In this document: piece by piece, positions 34,758 to 45,590 of the stretch
Position numbering within the stretch: the stretch's first letter is position 1
Layout of the letters: every line of letters starts with the position of its first letter
Made by a program: the position numbers and the translations under genes
Assembly: GCF_001949145.1 (NCBI RefSeq)
Contig: NW_019091397.1
Span: 248,344 to 312,343, forward strand
From: Acanthaster planci
Taxonomy: Eukaryota; Echinodermata; Asteroidea; Valvatida; Acanthasteridae
Reading direction: 5' to 3'
Length of the DNA: 64,000 bases
Notes under the pieces: model-generated
Database searches by the model: none
What the model was told of the DNA's origin: nothing
Seen by the model: the letters and a program-made list of their open reading frames with translations, nothing else

Positions 34758-37700
34758 CTATTTCGGTTTCACTGCTTGTGTGTTCCATTTCCTCATTTTC
34801 CTGTGAACATGGCAATTTATTGGAAGTTCCTGACTTTTTGTGTAGCCTGGAACACCTGCAACAGACTCTGACTGATTTCCTTCCTGGGAGGGAAGAATGT
34901 GGTCAATATGCACATACTGGTTTTTACCATTTTTGTACACATGAACAATGTATGTACGTGGTCCACACACTTTTACAACTTTCCCAGGGAACCACTTCAC
35001 CACACTACTTTCATGACTTTTGACCCTCACTCTCTGATCAACTTGGATAGTTCTCTCTTTCACTCTACCTTGGTCATGATGTGCCCTTTGTTTTTCTTGT
35101 TTACTCTCAACTTTTTGTGCCAGGTTGGGTTTCAAGAGAGAAAATCTTGTTCTAGGTTGTCTCTTGAGGAATAACTCTGCTGGAGATCTCCCAGTAATTG
35201 TCTGTGGTGTGTTCCGGTGCATTATGAGAAAATTTGCCAACTTATGATACACTGAGAGATGTTGCTTTTTTGGATTTGGATCTAACATTTGTTTGATTAG
35301 TGCCCTCTTGACAATCTGTACAGTCCGCTCTGCTGCTCCATTTGAAGCAGGATGGTATGGTGCCACTCGGGTTTCTTTCCATACACTCCTTGAATTCTGC
35401 AGAAAAGAATTGTAGCCCATTATCTGACACAATTTCCTCTGGAAGTCCATATGAGGTAAATCACCTCCTCAAGACATCCAAGGTTTTTACAGTGGTGATA
35501 GTTTTCATTGGGAAAACCTCTACCCACTTAGAGTGACTGTCAATCAAAATCAAAAACTGCTGACCTTTTTGCTCAGCAAAATCAATATGCACCCGTTGCC
35601 AAAGCTGGGTGGGCCACTCCCATGTTTTGAGTGGAGTGGTTGGGGGAGCATTTCAGACTGACAGGCATGTAGTACACCCATTTACAAGGTTTTCGATGTC
35701 CTTATCTAAACCTGGCCACCACAGATAACTGCGTGCTAAGCCTTTCATGCTACACATACCCATGTGTTGGTTATGGAGGTCGTTTAGAGTTCCTCTCTGT
35801 ATTTCACTGGAATAACTACTCTAATTCCCCACAAAATACAGCCTTGGTCAATGGTTAATTCAGTTCTATGCCTGAAATATGGTTTCATCTGCTCATCTGG
35901 AACAAAACTTGGCCAACTATTTGCTACAAAGTCATACCCTTTGGATAACTCTGGGTCTACTGATATCATCCGATGTAATCGGCAACTCCTCTAAATATGA
36001 GAAATATTTGACCTCCTGCACATCTGAGTGGTCTACCTGCCTCGGTAATCTTGATAATGCATCAGCATTACTATAGTCTATTGAACGTCTATACTCAATG
36101 TCATAAGTGTATGCAGACAGTATGATAGCCCATCTTTGCATTCGCGCTGCTGCCAAGGTGGGCATTGAGGCCTGTGGATTGAATATGGCTGTCAGAGGCT
36201 TGTGGTCTGTAACCAACTTGACCTTCCTACCAATCAGGTATTTGTGGAACTTTTTGACCCCAAAGATCAGAGCCAGTGCTTCACGCTAAATTTGCGCATA
36301 GTTTTTCTCACTTGGTGATAGAGTGCGCGATGCGAATGCAATTGGCCTTTCTTCACCATCCGCCATTACATGAGAAATCACTGCACCAACCCCATATGGG
36401 GAGGCATCGCAAGCAAGGCGCAATTCTCTATTCACATCATAATGAACCAACAAGTTACTTTCCATAAGTTGGATTTTACTCTGTTGGAATGCAGTCTCGC
36501 AAGCATCAGTCCACTTCCTCTTCACATCCTTACACAAGAGCTCATTTAGGGGGTGCAACAGGGTCGAAACATTTGGAATGAATATTCCGTAAAAATTCAA
36601 AAGTCCCCAATAGGACCAGAGCTCACTGATGTTGGTGGGACTGGGAGCTTGCTTGATCACATCCAAATTCTCTACAGTTGGGTGGATACCTTCAGCATCT
36701 ACTACATGCCGTAGGTACTCTACTGATGGTTTATGCCATTCACACTTTTGGCTTTTTACCCGCACATTGTATCTCTCCAAACGCTTGAGGACCTTGAGGT
36801 GATGAGGATATCGTCTAGATAGCAGACAACTCCCTCTACCCCCTGCAATATTTGATCCATCACACCCTGAAATATCCCGGGTGCCGAGGATATACCAAAC
36901 GGTAACCTATTGAACTGAAACAGTCCTAGGTGAGTGTTTATGGTCAAGAACTTGTTGGATTCTTCATCCAACTTGAGTTGCAGGTATTAAAGCTTGTGTG
37001 AGGTCAATCTTTGTGAAAATTTTTCCCCCTTCAAGTGTCGCAAACAAGTCCTCTGCGTTTGGCAAGGGATATTGTGTGTCATCTAACAACTTATTGATTG
37101 ACACCTTATAATTGCAACACAATCGCAAACTACCATCAGGTTTAGGTACTGGAACAATAGGTCAGACGTATTCGCTGCGTTCAACCTTACTGATTATGCC
37201 TTCATCTTGCAGCTTTTTAAGCTCTTTTTCAGGCTTTTCCTTCAGAGCATATGGTACAGGACGTGCTTTACAAAACACTGGTGGAACATTATCAACTATG
37301 TGGATATGTGCCTTGAAATCAGTGATTGGGCCTCCCTTATCACTAAATACCATTTTGTACTGTTCCTTCAGTCCTGCCATGTCCTTGGCTGGACTGACAT
37401 GTAGGGAGTCATTGTCCTGCACTCTGAAGATTTTTGGCCAAGTTCACCCTGATTTTGTCCAACCAGTTACCACCCAACAAGGCTGGTTTGTCTCCCTCAA
37501 CAACATACAGCGGCAGTTTGTGTGTCTGACGCTCGTAGGTTACTGGTATTATCAGCTTTCCCCGTACTGCGATGGGTTCTCTTCCATAGGATTTCAGCTT
37601 TACTGTTGATGGCTCCAGTGGCCAGCTCTCAAGCTGTTGGTGGTAGGTTTCCTCAGACATGATGGATACTGCTGCACCAGTGTCCAGCTCCATCTCAACT

Positions 37701-37852
37701 GGTGATCCTGCCAGATCAATGGTGGTAGTGATCCCGTTTTTTTCTGCATGCCTTTGAGATATGACCCACTTTGTTGCAGCAATAACAAGTTGCCTGCTTG
37801 AAGGGGCATTCTCTTGGGGAGTGTTGACCCAAGCATCGGTAGCAGTTCCCAC
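34758..37852 (-). pseudogene. Gypsy Pol: protease, RT, RNase H, integrase (broken)
   Basis: From the 5' end: protease with the active-site ELDTGAAVSIMSEE and LLGGNWL (37852-37409). The RT follows, with ARPVPYALKEK, YPLPNAEDL, FNRLPFGISSAPGIFQ and the catalytic CYLDDILIT (37422-36756). Next comes RNase H, with LRLACDASPYGVGAVI, PIAFASRTLS and VTDHKPL (36780-35932). Integrase comes last: a zinc-binding head near 35800-35700, HIDFAE near 35580, SDNGLQFF near 35420 and PYHPASNGAAER near 35360, which supply the D, D and E positions. Frameshifts occur near 36760, 36290, 35970 and 35370. Stops occur in integrase near 35655 and 35465. The LINE insertion and these lesions show long inactivity. Confidence 0.92.
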
Positions 37853-38504
37853 TATCCTGGTTCTGCACTAATTTTGAACCACCACTTGCATTAATTCCAG
37901 TGCTTGCCGGCTTCTTCTGATGACTGAAGCTCGGTTTAAGTTTCGAAGCAGTCACCTTTTTGACTTCCAGATTGGCTTTGGGTTGCAGCTCCTGGGCTTG
38001 CTTGTTTGCCATTTCAAATGCAATCGCAAGTTGCAGTGCCTTTTCAAAAGACAGTTCTTTCTTCGTCAGTAGCTTCTTTTGACAGGTAGTGTTGATAAGC
38101 CCACACACTAATCTATCGCGAAAGGCATCCTTCAGGAAATTCCCAAACTTACAAGTAGTTGCCAGGTGTTTCAGTTCCACTACATACTGACTCACAGATT
38201 CCCCTGGTTTCTGGTCTCTCTTGTGGAATTTAAAGTGCTCTGCAATTGTCAGCGGTTGTGGTGAGAAGTGATCTTTCTGCAAGGTTTTCAGATCATCCAG
38301 TGATTTATCACTCACTTTGTCTGGTTACACCATGGACTTCAACAACAAGTATGATTTTGGTCCAATAATGGTCAGAAAGACACTCACTACCTTTGCATCT
38401 CTGATGTTATTAGTGATGAAGATCTGTTCCACCCGCTCTAAGTAACACGTGAAGGTCTCCTTTCCTTCATCAAACTTGGCCACTTTTCCGACTATTGCTG
38501 CCAT
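37716..38504 (-). pseudogene. Gypsy Gag with two zinc knuckles (one stop)
   Basis: The best start is the ATG at 38504 (MAAIVGKVAKFDEGKE), about 100 bases inside the 5' LTR. The frame has one in-frame TAA near 38325, then continues as SDKSLDDLKTLQKDHF. The capsid-like part includes RDQKPGESVSQYVVELKHLA and FRDRLVCGL. The C-terminus has two Cys/His knuckles, CYRCLGQHSPREC and CYCCNKVGHISKAC, that bind the element RNA. It overlaps the protease frame near 37800, consistent with a frameshift-coupled gag-pol arrangement. Confidence 0.9.
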
Positions 38505-38580
38505 CCTTCCTTCCAGATGGAGTCTACAACATTGTTGGTAGTAACTAAGTTTTGACTCGGGTACCTACAGGTTAGGATAT

Positions 38581-38601
38581 CCCATCCTTGTCGCCAGAAT
38601 T
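38581..38601 (-). promoter_or_regulatory. Primer-binding region of the Gypsy element
   Basis: Just inside the 5' LTR on the minus strand the sequence reads TTCTGGCGACAAGGATGGG. The position and the TGGCGAC start fit a tRNA 3'-end primer site. The tRNA species was not determined. Confidence 0.7.
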
Positions 38602-38744
38602 TGTCATATCTTTATGGAGTAGGTACAAGAAAAGAGTCACACTACAATGGGGGCCATTTTCCAAGGGGCGCTCTCCAGCGTGTTTTTATTTCAACTACAG
38701 AGGGCGGCCTACAACTTATACAGTAACATGATGGGACTATTACA
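38602..38744 (-). repeat. Gypsy 5' LTR (143 bp)
   Basis: Runs on the plus strand from tgtcatatc to actattaca, giving the canonical TG...CA ends. It is followed by the gtatg duplication at 38745-38749. It differs from the left LTR at 10 sites (about 7 percent), which dates the insertion as old. It is very short for an LTR. Confidence 0.93.
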
Positions 38745-38879
38745 GTATGTAATTGAAAGCAGTTATGGTAAAAAAAATCACTGAAAAAAATAACAATCAG
38801 TTCATTAGTGTGGAATAGCAGACCTAACCTACATTTCTGTGGGGCAGAGTCTTCTACTTTCAACCTACGCCAAACTGTT

Positions 38880-40760
38880 GTTAAATATGCAGAGCAGCAC
38901 CAAACCCTTGGAGGGGGGTGCGCCAAGGACACACTACATAACATGAGCGCCAGAGGAGTATGAAATTGTCCAAACTTTATTGCGGACTCGCCAAATTATG
39001 GAGTTATGTTGTTCCAGTGGTGGACCGCTTTGATGAGGAACCCTTGTGCATCGATGCGGTCATTGTTAGGACCACTCTGCCATGTGCAGAGTCCTTATGC
39101 AGAACATCGGTGAGGTAGCATGTGGTGAACGTAGATGGGGTCTTCCAGCATGCTGCCTTGCATATTTCCTGTAGGCCCATGATGTAAAAACTGCTCAGAT
39201 ATCATGAGCTCTGATGAGGTGTAGTGTTTTTAATGTAGTGGGTTGGCAAACTTGACAGCTGAAACTGTCCATCTGCCTGCAGTGTCTCTGGTCGCAGCTC
39301 AGTGAGGTTTTATTGTAGTGATGAAAAGCTGAGAAGTTGTACCTCTGAGCAATGTTCGGTTTCTCTACTTTGGTAAAGATCTGATCGACTATACTATGTG
39401 AATAGTCCACTCCATGGGACGTACATGTACCTCTCCCTGAGAGAGAGCATCTGCGATGGAGCTGTCAACACCAGGAATGTGGGTCGCCTGGCGGTTGATG
39501 CCATAATCCTGGGCCCAAAGGAATATCTGTCTTGTCAGGAGGCATAGGCGGGGAGAATGTATGCCTCCCTGGCGATTGATGCATGACACCACAGTGGAGT
39601 TGTCCGAGCAGATGAGGACTCATTTGCCTATGTTACTCGGGCAGAAAGCTTTCAGTGTGTTGAATACAGAGTGAAGTTCCAGTATATTGATGTGACTCCC
39701 TCCGAGCTTGAGGTCCCATGTTCCCGATGCTTGAAGCCACGGTAGGGAGTCTCCCCAGCCCAGATGAGAAGGGTCCGAGGTTATATTTATTTCCGGGTTC
39801 GCCTTGGGGAAGGAAAATCAGAGAGACAGGTGTCTTTTCAATAACCACCAATGGAGATGGGGGCGGATTAAGTCTGAGATGGGGACCTGGAAATTGAGTT
39901 TCATTTCGGCCTGCAGAGAGCTAAAAGATGAAGTTGTAATGGACGCATGTACAGCCTGCAGAGGGGGATGAAGTCCACCAGGCTGGCCATAAAGCCAAGG
40001 AGACGAAGCCAGGTGCAGGCCGGAGCCGATTGCTTGGAAGAGAAGGTTGTCAATGCTTTCGGTTATTGGTGAGATTATACCTTGTTTAAGGTCAATAGAT
40101 GCCCCTAGATACGTTAGGTATTGCACTGGAGTGAAATTCAACTTCTTGTGGTTGATAATGAAGCCCAGGTAATTTGTGATGTCGCAAGTAAGGCGGGAAG
40201 AAACCTCTATTTCATTGAACGATCTGCCAACGATCAGCCAGTTGTCCAGGTACTGGAACAGCTTGACATCCCACTTTTGAAGGTGAGCGAGAGATCTTTG
40301 CAACCCTCAAGAACACTCTTGGTGAAGTGGGGAGGCCAAAGGGGAGAGCTGTGAATTCGAAGAGTTTCCTGTTGCATAAGAAGCTCAGGTATTTGTAGGT
40401 ATTTCAAGGGTGACTCAGATGATCGATGAATGCAAGTTCGGATGCTTATGCATCATGTTCTGCAGGCAAAGGGTCCGGATCTGGAGCCGGCGCCAGGGGA
40501 GCAGGGTAGGGCTCTAGACGGCTGCCTATAGAAGAGAGCTTCTCAGAGAGTATGCGGACCGCTGACATGATGTCCACCGAAGCGTCATCCCTCTGTGAGG
40601 AGTGAGACTTCTTACACTTGGACCCTGTAGAAGAAGACGAGGAATGCTTGCCCTTTTTGCGTATGGGACAACTAGTTGTAGAGCCAGCAGTCGAGGCATG
40701 GTGAGCTGGGGCATTGGAGGCTTGCCCAGACTGCAGTAAGGCGTGAGGTCAAAATACAAA
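38880..40760 (-). mobile_element. DIRS-like retrotransposon, copy B (internally deleted)
   Basis: On the minus strand from the right: a Gag C-terminus (40760-40526), a 5'-shortened RT (about 40411-39818), RNase H (about 39650-39390) and the last part of the tyrosine recombinase (about 39360-38990), then the terminal region (38950-38880). The join near 39380 places RNase H (MEWTIHIVDQIF) directly against the end of the recombinase (RAHDI near 39200). The DIRS linker and the recombinase core are therefore missing. Its left end lies about 130 bases from the Gypsy 5' LTR. Confidence 0.83.
39390..40411 (-). pseudogene. DIRS reverse transcriptase-RNase H, copy B
   Basis: The first recognised block, FLCNRKLFEFTALPFGLP (about 40390-40340), is the RT segment before the catalytic box. 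LFQYLDNWLIVGRSF (about 40260-40220) is the catalytic box, with the second Asp of the usual YLDD replaced by Asn. Next come LGFIINHKKLNFTPVQYLTYLGA and an RNase H with LICSDNSTVVSCINRQGG and ATHIPGVDSSIADALSQGE (39600-39400). The RT N-terminus is missing because Gag sequence abuts at about 40450, and frames change near 40300 and 39820. The Asp-to-Asn change would abolish activity. Confidence 0.84.
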
Positions 40761-41651
40761 CGCTTTTGAAAGCATTCAACGCTTTGTAAACGCTAAGCCC
40801 CACCGACGGTCAACATCGAACAGACGAACGCTTTAGCAAGGCTGGCCAAACCGTTGCAGTCAAGAACGCCATGCACTCTGCAGCTTCCAGTACACTATGG
40901 ACAGCTCATTGCATTACCACATCAAAGAATTCTGCAGTGTGGTGGATAAGTCATGACAATAGCTCTTTACTTTGCAGCTCCGCAGGAGGATTTAGATCGG
41001 CAGACTGTTTTAACTTCCTGGTAAAACATGTGTATTGAGTAGTTGTGTTCAAGTTGCTAATAAAGTGTGAAATATCTGTACTATCGGTTTCCAGACCAGT
41101 CTTTTCAGGTCTCGATACCCTGTAATCATGATATTTTGTTTTGGTATCATGAGTCAAATACACACCTAACTGTATACCTGCATAATCGAATTTACCAACT
41201 CCAAATAGTATCTACCTGAATCATACAAGACGTAGTGTTCTGTTCGCCAACATGTAGTTGTAGATAAAACCTCATTTTTTACCGTGTGGACAAGCTGGGA
41301 CTCAGCATTGCACACTTGCAGGTTTTCATGTGTAGGATCGAGGAAGACACATGCGCGAACTACGCGCTTTCTACTTTGCGGCTGCAACTGCATGATTTAA
41401 GGATACATGTTTTTTTCTTGAAGTCAATAGTACATGCATGCACGTTGCAATATGTTTTGTAAGTATGATTGTTTTGTACTTTTTGAATACTTTGTGGCTG
41501 CACAAAATTCATGTTGGAAAAACAAACATGTTGAGTTTTTTACTAATCTCTGGTATTTGACTTTACCTATTAAACTTTAATGCACAGTAAATTAAAACAA
41601 TAGTCACAATTTAATCTAGGCGAACCGCAGAACTGAGGCAAAATCATCAAA

Positions 41652-41690
41652 CAAGGCACTTTCGAACCGAACCAAATTGTTCGGTTCGGA
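41652..41690. repeat. Short perfect inverted repeat
   Basis: cgaaccgaac and gttcggttcg form a 10-bp stem around a 6-base loop. No function is assigned. Confidence 0.6.
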
Positions 41691-41929
41691 TGTACGGCTT
41701 TAATAATGCATTTCATTGATGGCACGCAGGAATACATACAAAATACAAGAAAAGTTAATAAAAAACAAACACAACGAAAAATGGATAACAAATTGTACGG
41801 TGTGCTCCACACGTGCGTGAACATACTGAAACTTACAATGGCCCGCATCATGAGATGGTTGTAAAAAGCATGTGGTAAGAATCACTCAGAAATCAACCAA
41901 GAACACGCAACGTAAGACATTGTCACAGC

Positions 41930-42890
41930 ATAACATTTCTAAATTCTCACTACGTCCAATTGTGCTCATGTATATTCAGATTTATTATTTTATTTGCCAA
42001 TCTCCGATAGCCATGCCCTTGCATTCAATATTAGGGTAATGACGTTCCATACTAGGCCAATGGTCTCGTAAATGGAGTGCAAAACGAATTTGGTTGGATG
42101 CTGATCACAGTCGGACTCACGCTCGATCCGAGGCATCCCCGGATGAAAATTTTGCCAAGCGGTTCAGTTTAAGCTGTGCTTCAGCGCAGCGCGCGAGGAG
42201 ATTTTTGTTTTGCGCGGTGGCCTAACTTGCCTTTCATTTGACCATGAAGGGTTTGATCATAGTGCGAATGCGTTGTAATGGAATTTGCCAGATCTCAAAT
42301 AACAAAATGCTGTTATCCCTTCAAAAGAGGCTGATGGAAAATCGCCCCTTTGGTCAGGTGCACGCTGTCCTTGGAAAGGTTCCTCCTGAGATATGCAACG
42401 AAAGCCAAATTCGTAGTTGAATCTATTTTGCAAAAATAACCAAAACACAATTTGCTCGATCTTGTATTCTGTACTGAAGGAGGAAAGTCCTAATTGAGCA
42501 TGCTGTTAAATTGTTTTGTTCAGTCAAGCGTGGTCCGAACACAACCACTTCTGGTCGGCAAAACACGGTCAGAAACTGCCACACCTCCAGCAGTAACTTT
42601 ATGGAATGTACTCATAGACAAACTCTTGGGAAACAGTTTAAAAACAAAATGTATTCCAATCAAAGTTGCTCATGGATGGGGAGACATGGGAGATTCATAA
42701 TTTTATACACAGAAATACTATATACACCTTTGCAGCATGATCGTAGTGAGCCTAAATTCGATGTCTCAATGTGCATTGTATATGTACATGTGTGTACATG
42801 TCCAAACCCCAACTGATCTGAAGTTCCGCAAAAAATGTCCAAGCCCTGTCTGAACCCAACCTTGACACATATTTGCAGCACTATTTGATG
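41930..42890 (+). repeat. ~950-bp unclassified repeat, copy 1
   Basis: Aligns by eye with 51890-52850 in the same orientation. Shared anchors include 'aattctcactac', 'gtatattcaga', 'taggccaatg', 'gaatttgccagatctc', 'gttcaagcatggtcc'-like, 'gtggctcatg/gttgctcatg' and 'cttgcagcac'-like words in the same order. The small open frames at 42238-42420 and 42511-42816 fall within it and are not conserved in copy 2, so they are not called as genes. Confidence 0.75.
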
Positions 42891-43169
42891 CGGAGTTGTA
42901 CTATTTTATTAGTTTCAAAGAATATGGTACACGTGACTGAAGTTCAAAATAAATTCATATTGTGTGTATGTGGATATTTCCTTTCAGAGACGATAGATCA
43001 GGCGGTAAAATGAGGCAACTGTGTTTGGCATTTCCCGTCACTCCCATATAAATGTATTTATTTCCCAGTCTAAAAAATGCTTAAAGACGAAAATTATCTT
43101 GTGGCAATGTCTTTTTGTCATGAATTACCTACTCAAAACGTTTCTGAAGCTAGAGAAATGTCTGTAGCC

Positions 43170-44370
43170 TATAATGCAGTTGATTTTGCATTTCTATCAC
43201 AAGGTGTTAACCACTCATCCTTACCGCCAGCCCAGGAAGGCTGATCGGGGCCAATGAAGTTCTCCTTGAATAGGATCGTTTGTTCACAACTATGGCTGTG
43301 TATTAAAGCCACAAACTCCATTGTTGCAGGGTTGCTCGTGAAGCTAGATAGTCCAGGGCAGATGGTTCTTTTCAAACCGTTGAACTGTCCAACACCAAAA
43401 GAAGAACGGAATGAAGGGGGATTAACACCAACCATTGAACTGTTTCTAAACCGTCTGTATTTTGACCCCACGCCTAAGGATACGGGAGGAGAAGGAGTCT
43501 TCCCAGAAAGGGCCAGAAGGTAGCCTGAAGACAGGGTGACGTACAAAGATCGGAAGCCCCAATGGCACAGGAGGCCGGTGGGCTCTGTTGTCCCAGGTGC
43601 AGGTGGTGGTGTGCCCACATGGCCTGGAATTGTCTCTGCAGAGACCACTCCGGAGAGCAGTGTTGCCTTGTCTCGTGGAGAGTCAGCATCTTTGTCATGG
43701 CCAGGTGCCCCAGTTGAAAGGGCATCTTAAGACAATGGCACCAGGGGTGATGCGGCCGGTGTAGATAGCACTGGTGGCGTGGGGTTGCCCTATCGCGTGG
43801 TCTTGTGAGCCATGCCGATGTCGGGTGTTGCCCATGGTAGGTGTTGATAAGAGCTTGTTGTCGGCCAGCATCACCCGTTCGAAATACTTCGGAACTGGGA
43901 TGCAGAAGTGTTGCGCCCAGACTCAGCTGGCGGGGGAAATTTCGACCCCGAGTGCAGCACCATTCTGTACTATCGTTGACTGCAATGCTTCAGTGTTACC
44001 TTGGGGAACTGAACCTTTGGATATCGTAGGCACTGCAGTTCAGATTCTTGAAGCGTGGTGTAGGCTAACCCTGAACTGAACCAAAGATGGTACTGATAGC
44101 AGGGATAAGCCACGGAAACACAAGTTTACCAAGACGCCACTAGATCCTCTGCAGACTGACTCCTCTCAGGCTATAGGGGAATGTGGGATCACAGAATTTG
44201 GAATGCTCGTACTTCCTTGTAACCCCAACAAACCCAGGGTCACCCAATTGACCCTACATATACCAAGGAAAGAGGGGGACCACAGTATTGGATCGCTCGC
44301 ACCGCCTCACAGAACCCGAAACAATCCGGGGGTTGCCCGGTTGACCCTCTGTATCGCTCGGTAGTATAAT
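43170..44370 (-). mobile_element. DIRS-like 5' region (fragment F)
   Basis: Similar by eye to 58380-59000: 'ggtgggctctgttgtcccag' against 'gatggattctgttatctctg', 'tgcccacatggcctggaatt' against 'tgcctgcatggtccggcatt', and 'cttgtgagccatgcc' against 'ttttgtgagccatgtc'. Both end in 'ttgcccggttgaccct'-like words. The equivalent stretch at 58 kb joins a Gag C-terminus, so this should be the 5' UTR and Gag N-terminal region of a DIRS copy. Frames on both strands are open by chance because the sequence is GC-rich. Confidence 0.5.
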
Positions 44371-45384
44371 AGCAGAGTCAACAACCTATAAAATGCACAC
44401 ACGAGAAGAGGAAAATACTGCCAAAACAAGAAAATACACACATTAACTCAGAAATATAGAATGTATGTTTATTATGATATCACAAAGGTGTGGAAGCCAA
44501 ACATAAACTCGATAAACTCAAAGATGTCAAAAAGACACATCCGTTTAGAATCACGTTAAGGAAAAGAAGGACGAACATGGCAGCCATTCCGCTATGCATA
44601 ATAGAACTAGAGGGCCCACTACGGTTGATCATAAGTTTTAGTGAATTGAATCAGATGCAAAGGAATTTGCATATTTACAATATTACATATTACATATTTA
44701 CAATTGTCTGTCACAATATGCGGGCGCATTAGCCTGTTACAATATACTGGCACACTGGTCTGTTGCAACATGTGGATGCATTACCTGTTACAATATGCAG
44801 CCTAGCCTCCTCAGAATAACCAAAACTTTCCCCGGAAAATCAACAATGTATCAAAAACTTTATTCATAAGTTACAATGATAGAATTTGTGCAACGGTTTG
44901 AAACAACTGCACTACACTCAACCACCAAAACCTTATTAAAGGTAGGACACACCACTGGTAAAATCACAAGGAAAAAAGGACTGCTGAATAATCCTTGAAT
45001 ATTGTACCCAAAAGAAAGTAAATGACAGCCTTGGTCAATCTGTAAAATATTTCTGCAGAGAATGCTATTGTTTCTGAAAAAACAGAAATTTTGTTTTCTT
45101 GTTTAACTGACTATTGTTTAAACTTTTGTTTCATTTTGAATACTAAATCTGTAAACAGGCACCAATTTTTGTGTGTGGTGTGTACAGATGTATTAGGAGT
45201 CTGAATAAAGAGGTTATACTGTAACAAAAAGGGCTCGGGTGCTGGATCAAGACACAGTTGGAAGTAGTGCGCCCAGCTGTTGGTATGTTCATTGTGATGC
45301 CACATTCCTTTTTGGGGGGTGCTGGGCCATGTCCATTGATGTAAGGTACAAAAGGTACAATGGACTGCTTTTAGCATTCCACTG

Positions 45385-45590
45385 ATCATTTGAAGCAAGA
45401 CATGGGACGGAGAGAACCCCCTCCCGCCTTTGTGTTGGTCATTGTTTGATCGGAATCTCAGGAACTCTTTACAGACTTCTAAGGGGGATGTGTTAGGTAA
45501 CAATAGTCTAGAGTATGTATAGGGACTGGACAGGTAAGGGGGTACCCCTCCATCCCATATCTTGCCAGGTATACCACTGATGACTACCAC
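45385..45590 (-). repeat. Unclassified interspersed repeat, copy 2
   Basis: An inverted copy of 4090-4330: 'cgcctttgtgttggtcattg', 'ttgatcggaatctcaggaa', 'ggggtacccctccatcccat' and 'atcttgccaggtatac'. The copies are diverged. Confidence 0.85.

Larger units (their letters stand above)
28919..38744 (-). mobile_element. Gypsy-type LTR retrotransposon, split by a LINE
   Basis: A minus-strand element bounded by 143-bp LTRs and a gtatg duplication. From its 5' end: right LTR, primer-binding region, gag, pol in the order protease, RT, RNase H, integrase, then polypurine tract and the left LTR. The left LTR is split by a 5.3-kb LINE. Without the LINE the element is about 4.5 kb. Short LTRs and this domain order fit Mag-like Gypsy lineages, but the clade is inference. 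Gag has a stop and pol several shifts and stops, so the copy is dead. It lies in sense with XPO5. Confidence 0.92.

Noticed and set aside
43169-43730. Long open frames on both strands
   Set aside because: GC-rich DIRS-like sequence similar to 58.4-59.0 kb. The frames are not conserved between the two, so no separate gene is called.
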